This document shows, piece after piece, positions 58,491 to 64,000 of a stretch of DNA of 64,000 nucleotides. Both the position numbers and the translations under genes were made by a program. Below the pieces are notes generated by a model. The model was not told the origin of the DNA. It ran no database searches and saw nothing but the letters and a program-made list of their open reading frames with translations. The stretch is from positions 2,501 to 66,500 of the forward strand of contig JADFUC010001740.1 in assembly GCA_019722365.1 (NCBI GenBank), read 5' to 3'. Every line of letters begins with the position of its first letter. Positions within the stretch are counted from its first letter, which is position 1. The stretch comes from Lithospermum erythrorhizon (lineage: Eukaryota; Streptophyta; Magnoliopsida; Boraginales; Boraginaceae).

Positions 58491-59170
58491 TCTTGACTAT
58501 GGTGACAATGAATTTAGCTCACCTTTCGATGTATTTGATTTTTTTTAAAAGCGAAATAGATTAGGCTACACTTTTCGATATGTATTATCATCTACCCCGT
58601 ATCAAACATTTTGTTGATAAAATATTTGCTATATGAGTACTATTGACCCGTTAGTTAGGCTCTCCTTTCGATGTATTCTTGTTTAAATTATCAGCAATTT
58701 CTTTATATGAAGAAAAGCAATCGGATTGATATTGAGAACATTACCAACATTACTATTGACATGTTTTCTTGATTTTTTCTTGTATTATTAATTTTGATTA
58801 TATATTTAAACAATATTCTGAAATCACTAAGCTTTTAAATTCGTTATAGTTAGATATTAAATTTTTTGTGAATAATTAGGTGGTTCTCAAATACCGTGAT
58901 GTCGGAAGAAATGGAAGAAACAAGAAGGAGAACTTGAGGAATGCTAGGACAAAATATCATAAATGATAGTGAATCAGTTCAATAGATCATAACTCATAAT
59001 TTACAGACACAAGTCTTAGCGAAGTGATAAATACACGTCTCTACGACTCTACTCACATCAGAAAACAAGAGTGAGATATGCAAAACTTCAGCTCAGAGGA
59101 TGCGGCTCCCAACATTGTATACAAAAATTATATACCGGTCTGCTGAATGTGTCGTCTCAACATGGACTAT
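58491..59170. other. Spacer between the Copia remnant and the TBC gene
   Basis: AT-rich, no gene seen. The word ctttcgatgtatt recurs near 58523 and 58667, and a related ttttcgatatgtatta lies near 58575, suggesting a small decayed repeat. The right end would include the 3' untranslated region of the minus-strand TBC gene. Confidence 0.45.
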
Positions 59171-62100
59171 TTAGGACTTAGGAGTTTCAGTTGAGGAATT
59201 TTGCCGTGTAATTCTCTGATTCAGCTCTGCCATTACAACGGATTCCTGCTTTTTCCTTTCCTTCGATATAGTACTAGTGGTCATAGAGCCAACTTTATCA
59301 AAGGCAACCTGCATTATTTGGTTAATGTTTGTCAAAGTTCATAAAGCTTGCCTTCCTTCAACAAGCAAAGGGGGAAAGGGAAGATTCAAAAGTTAAAAGA
59401 GAGGTGTGATGCACTTGTGTTATAATAATAAGAGGGTATCATTTGGATATGTAATTCATCCATTTGATTAATTTGATATCTAAATACACCTTTTAGAAAA
59501 GGTAAGGCGTTCACAATGTGTCTAGATGGATAAAATTGTTAAGGCTTACTCTATGGTGCTTACATATTCATCTAGAATTTTCCTAAGGTAATTAAATTCT
59601 ATTTTCTGTTTAAATATTCATGTATTTGGATTTCGAAAAAATAACTGCAGGCATTAGATATCAAAATATCAAAACATCAGTTTAAGCTGCATATTTGCAT
59701 ACTAAAAATTGACGTCTTACTGTCAATAAGTCATCTGGGTCAAAGAGGTGATTTGTGGTTCTATGTATGATATTAATCACATCCCCAAAATGATGCACCA
59801 TGAGCAACTCCTCTTCATTCATCTGCATTCATCAGAAGAAGTTATTTTATTTCTAAACTTCTTTCATTCAGTTAGTTCGATAGACGGATCAAATTGAAAA
59901 AGGATTAGAGTTAACTACCTTAAAGATGGCCAACGCCACATTAAATAGCACCTGTGCTCCCTCGTAAAAAAGAACATCCCACACCCGTAATGTTGTCTGG
60001 AGAAAATCATGAATACAATTCCATTAGTTACAACTTTGGTACTTTTTCTAGGTCTCTTGTGAAAAAAGAGTACTGTCTGACAAACATGTGAGAACGCAGG
60101 GATATGAGTGTAAGCTAAAATGTTAGAATGACCTCTGATGGTAAGCTTTTGGCAAAGAGACAAAGAAACCACTCAGTGCAGACAATCGAGACATCGAAAT
60201 CTAAAGCATCCAAATGAGCCGCAATTCTGCAATATTAATTTTCTAATAATGATATAAAGTCCTAGATAATTTTCAGAAGTGGATAGCTACATTATCAGAT
60301 TTACGCGAAGGAGTACCTTGGACACTTCTTGGCAAGCAGGTCCTTGAAAACTCTTTGTTCAACATGACATCCGGAGAGGTTATTTGTATAACAATCACTA
60401 ACTAAAACATTTTCCAGTAGGTAGGCAAGCATCCAAAAAGCCTCTTCTTCAGTTTTCATCACAAGCAACAGCAATGCTGCAACATAATTCATACCCTGTA
60501 ACATAATACAAGCAGGTCATTAACATCAGAATTGATTAGTGATCCATATAAATTAAAGTACAGACATTCACAACAGCTACCTACTAGTGATTGAAGAATG
60601 TGTATATAATCAAATTATATCTTTATGAATTTATTGGATCTTTAGCCAAATACAAAAATACAGTCTGCAAGTATATTTCTATATGATGAGGAGCAACTTA
60701 AGAGATGATACCAGGGCCAATCTGCATTACGTATACAATGGATGAATCTTCGTGGCTTACCAAACAAAGCTCACAGAACTGCATCCAATCTAGGGACACA
60801 ACTATGGTTTTATAGTGCATGTTAAATAGCCAAGATCACTCTCATGGGCACATACAGTACAAGCTTAACCAGGCATATAAATTAATACTTCACAACATAA
60901 CTAACTGTCTCACTGTAACATAAACCTTAATATTTTATAATCAAAACCAGAAGAATGAATCCACCTGACAATAGCCAACATCAGAATCGCGAAATGAATA
61001 GGCAACAAGAACACGTCTAAGAGCAGCGTGACCTTCAGCAGTGTCCAACCATGGATGTCCAGGGAAAGTCCGTGGCAGATCCTACACCATACGATATAAA
61101 GATCATCAGTCAATATAAAACCTAATGATAGTATGAAATGTCTGAAAGCGGCACATTTTAGCAAGAATGGCAGGAAACCCAAATGCTATATGAAGGACAG
61201 AAGCTAAATATCAAGCCATTGTATGTTTGCACCACTTAACTGAACGCTAGGAAAAACTATATGGAAAGATCCATGATAGTTTGAAGAAGGAAATCAGTCT
61301 GTTCCATGACCAGCACATACAAGTAATCACAATGAATATTTTTAACCAAGTAGTCTCATTCATAAAATGTTTAGCTCTTCAATAGTATGCAGCTATTGTA
61401 GATATTATATGACTTACAATAATAGATGAGTAATGTGTATACGTGGTCAATGGTAGCAAGTGCATTATGTTGCAGTTTGCTGGTCCGGTGCAAGTGCTGC
61501 TCACTCATTAATGGCAAATATGTGAAGGCAGTATTCAGGTAAGAACAATAGAGTCTCAAAGCGACAAAGAGTTTAAATATTGATCCGCTAATTAACTGTA
61601 TAAAGCTAAAATATAACCGAACCTTTTGCTACTGTAATTTTAATGTTATTGACTTTTCTGATTCATCATGGGACCAACTACAAGACATTAGGCAAGCTGT
61701 AAGATTTCTGGTATGATCAACGAAGCACTCTTCCTTAACTTGAGCCTATAAACTAAATAATTCCTCAGTTTAACCTAACCATGCTTCAACTTCACAGGTG
61801 TTGCATCAGAAAGCACAAAAGTTACTAGTTGATATTACAAGCGAAACATGGATTGTAATTACTTTCATAATTAAAATGATGCAATCAAGACTTTTCATTT
61901 TCTTCTCAATGTTGTAATCACAGAATGGAGTAGGAAGATATACATTTATATATCCATAAGGTGCTTAGGTCTCTAATGGGACTGCTTATGGTTCTCTTAG
62001 TTAGATGATATCAATCAAGTATTCACATTCAGTAATCTTCCCTTGCAATTAGATGAGAGCATTCCGCAAATCTATCACATTGGCAATATATTTGGGACTA

Positions 62101-63135
62101 CAAATATGGTACACAACAATTATCCTGAAGGGTCTCATAAGGTTCCTTGATTATAAATGCTAGCACCCTTTATTAAATTTGTCCCTTGTTATTGCAAGTA
62201 CTCAACCCGGACCTCGTCTTTGCTAGTAACATCCCGTGACAACTAACACAACCTAATGATTATAAATACTAGCATCATTGTTACCCTTCACAACACAGGT
62301 AATCAATACGAAAATTCAAAATTCAGCAATTCATAAAGACAAAGGGAAATGAGAAAAATCTGACTTGATCAATCTGCTTTGTAGCAGGAGTATCTTTGTC
62401 CAAAACAGCCATGGTCAAATCATTATAATAGCTATCAGGAACAGTGGATTTCTTCTTTGCAGCCCCAGAAAGCGAAAACCAAATCTTGGGTCTCAAGCTA
62501 GGCGGAATCCCTTTCCTAATAAGCCTCTTCAGAGTAATAGCATTCACCAAAACAGACAACTTTAGGGAAGATTTAACCTTTGATGATATTTGAGTCTGCA
62601 AATACCAATCTGCTCCTTTGGTACCTTTCCACATTCAAAAAAATAATTAATTAATTAAATCCTAACTTTACGAGCCTTATGAAGCCACAAAACTTTGCAC
62701 ATTCTGATCAGCGTTAGGAGCTTAAGGAAATCTTCAAAGCATCATGGAAAAAGAAAACAATTTTATTTTTGAAAAAGTTGTTAAAACTAAAAAAAGAAGG
62801 AAAAATAATGCATTTGTGCTTTTAAGCACGATGCATAAAGAATTGTTTAAGCTCGTAAATCGAACTGGCACGTTCTACATACCTTCCATTGACCACCAAA
62901 CTCGACCTTGTTCCCTAACTTTCTCCCTAACCTCATTCAAAACATTAACATCATCAACATTGCCTTCAACAATGAACCCATATATATCCTGAAACTTAAC
63001 TGTAATATTTGCCCTTCTAGCATAAATGCTTGGCCTCAAAATGGGTATTTGAGAATTGTATTCTGAAGGAAAAAGCTTTCTGTTTTGTGCAGATGATGCA
63101 TACATCTCCTCTTCAAAAATGGGATTTTGGGTCAA
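59171..63135 (-). CDS. TBC-domain Rab GTPase-activating protein, complete, eight exons
   Basis: Minus-strand exons, first to last: 63135-62883, 62624-62365, 61081-60965, 60495-60317, 60226-60133, 59996-59919, 59822-59721 and 59308-59171 (stop TAA). All splice sites are GT-AG and the joins are in frame, giving 406 residues. The N-terminus (1-110) is plant-specific with [17 protein letters not shown]. The TBC domain starts near [19 protein letters not shown]. Both catalytic fingers are present: Arg175 in [13 protein letters not shown], and Gln210 in GYCQGMNY. TBC proteins speed GTP hydrolysis by Rab GTPases and so switch off membrane-traffic signals. The C-terminal tail is polar and Ser/Thr/Lys-rich. 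Closest remembered relative is the short TBC group including Arabidopsis At3g07890; the Rab substrate cannot be told from sequence. No damage seen. Confidence 0.93.
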
Positions 63136-63204
63136 ATGGGATTAATCAAAACTTGGAGAAGAGGAGATCAAGAACTCAAATGGAACCAAAACTAATGAAC
63201 AATA

Positions 63205-63445
63205 TGGAAAAAAGAGAGATTTTTTTTCAAGAAAATTTATGAAACAAATAAATAAATATAGGAAATGGGAAATTGAATGAAAATTAATGATCAATATTGA
63301 AAAAGGAGTTTTTTTTTTCAAGAAGATTAATGAAAAAAATAATAAATATAGGAAATGGGAGATGGAATGAAAATTAGTGAGCAATATTGAAAAAGAGAGA
63401 TTTTTTCATGAAAATATATGACAAATAAATAAATATGGGAATGGG
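63205..63445. repeat. Tandem repeat, about 90-bp unit, three copies, in the TBC gene upstream region
   Basis: Copies begin near 63207, 63299 and 63389. Each has an agaga/aggag word then a T run and caag/catg, then aaataaataaatata (or similar), ggaaatggga and tgaatgaaaatta, then caatattgaaaa. The array lies 70-310 bp upstream of the TBC start codon, so it falls in the leader or core promoter. Confidence 0.85.
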
Positions 63446-64000
63446 AAAAAAGTGAAATGGAGGGTGAGGGCACGTAAAGAGAACGTTAAATGTTTGAATT
63501 GTCGTTTAGGTGAATAGGTGACAATTAATCTCAAGCCTATCAAAATGGTTTGTTGGGATCATATTGGCGAAATCAGATTTTTTTTTTTTTTATAAAGAGG
63601 AGAACGTTAAATGTTTGAATTCCTTTCATTTTTTTTAATTATCAGTATAGTAAGCTTCGATAAATTAATACTTGATTATTTAATAAGTGCTTTTAGATAA
63701 TATTTTTGTTAAATTAAAATTTACGGAATATGGTGGTAAATTAATAATTCGTCACTCTTTTTCGTTCGTTTCATTTATTTACGTCTTTTTGGTTGTTTTT
63801 AGTTTTGGTTTTTAAATTATCAGCTAGCATTAAGCTTCGATAAATTAATCACCGAGGCGTTGAGTTAAAATTACAATGTGTTATATTTTCTGAAATTTAG
63901 TTTGCCCAACTATCGAATAGAGACAAACACTTCTTACTAGTCATATTTATAGAAAAAATAAAAAATAAAATTAAGGTAATGAACAATATAAATTTAAAAT
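63446..64000. other. Upstream region of the TBC gene with short dispersed repeats
   Basis: No gene seen. The word gagaacgttaaatgtttgaatt occurs near 63479 and 63601, and taagcttcgataaattaat occurs near 63651 and 63831. These look like overlapping local duplications rather than a known element. A T run lies near 63571-63580. Confidence 0.6.

Noticed and set aside
62323..62634. Start of the TBC protein at the ATG at 62634
   Set aside because: The first codons lie in the intron; the acceptor at 62625 and exon 1 at 63135-62883 restore the family's N-terminus in frame.

Overview
This is a transposon-rich stretch of a plant nuclear genome. Plant origin is shown by a DYW-type pentatricopeptide-repeat (PPR) gene, an IRT1-like ZIP metal transporter and a plant-type TBC/Rab-GAP gene with GT-AG introns. 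The repeats are plant-type too: Copia retrotransposons with initiator-Met-tRNA primer sites, a LINE, a Helitron, an endogenous pararetrovirus remnant, a tRNA-derived SINE head and a Stowaway MITE. It is a eudicot by protein similarity as remembered. The frequent 'tactccgta' words hint at Caryophyllales, but that is weak.

Layout. 0-4 kb: a 31-bp minisatellite, two degenerate tandem arrays and a GRF zinc-finger pseudogene with its TATA box. 4.1-9.3 kb: a minus-strand LINE split by a probable Gypsy solo LTR. 9.8-12.6 kb: a minus-strand OTP86-like (At3g63370-like) PPR editing-factor gene, broken by frameshifts and a stop. 14.5-17 kb: a decayed Copia gag-protease-integrase fragment. 17.5-33 kb: a Copia cluster with reverse-oriented LTR pieces, a short minus-strand element with paired LTRs, and a long plus-strand element with LTRs at 24.1 and 31.9 kb. 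33-36.1 kb: an endogenous caulimovirid-like fragment ending in a promoter-like TATA. 37.3-41.6 kb: a Helitron Rep/helicase gene whose two halves join across a GT-AG interval that holds a Copia fragment. 43.1-49.1 kb: a structurally complete but coding-dead Copia element with a likely GACAT target duplication.

The right quarter holds the two intact host genes. A three-exon IRT1-like transporter (50.1-55.4 kb, plus, 338 aa) probably imports Fe2+ and other divalent metals at the plasma membrane. An eight-exon TBC-domain Rab GTPase-activating protein (63.1-59.2 kb, minus, 406 aa) has both catalytic fingers. A 5'-truncated minus-strand Copia lies between them. The genes do not form a pathway; they are separate loci among transposons.

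No convincing undescribed system was found. The best leads are the conservative Glu-to-Asp change at the metal-selectivity position of the IRT1-like protein, the broken chloroplast RNA-editing factor, the pararetrovirus remnant with a promoter-like end, the Helitron intron, and the inverted LTR cluster. Transposon coding regions and the PPR gene contain many indels while the transporter and TBC genes have none, so either real decay or patchy consensus quality must be kept in mind.
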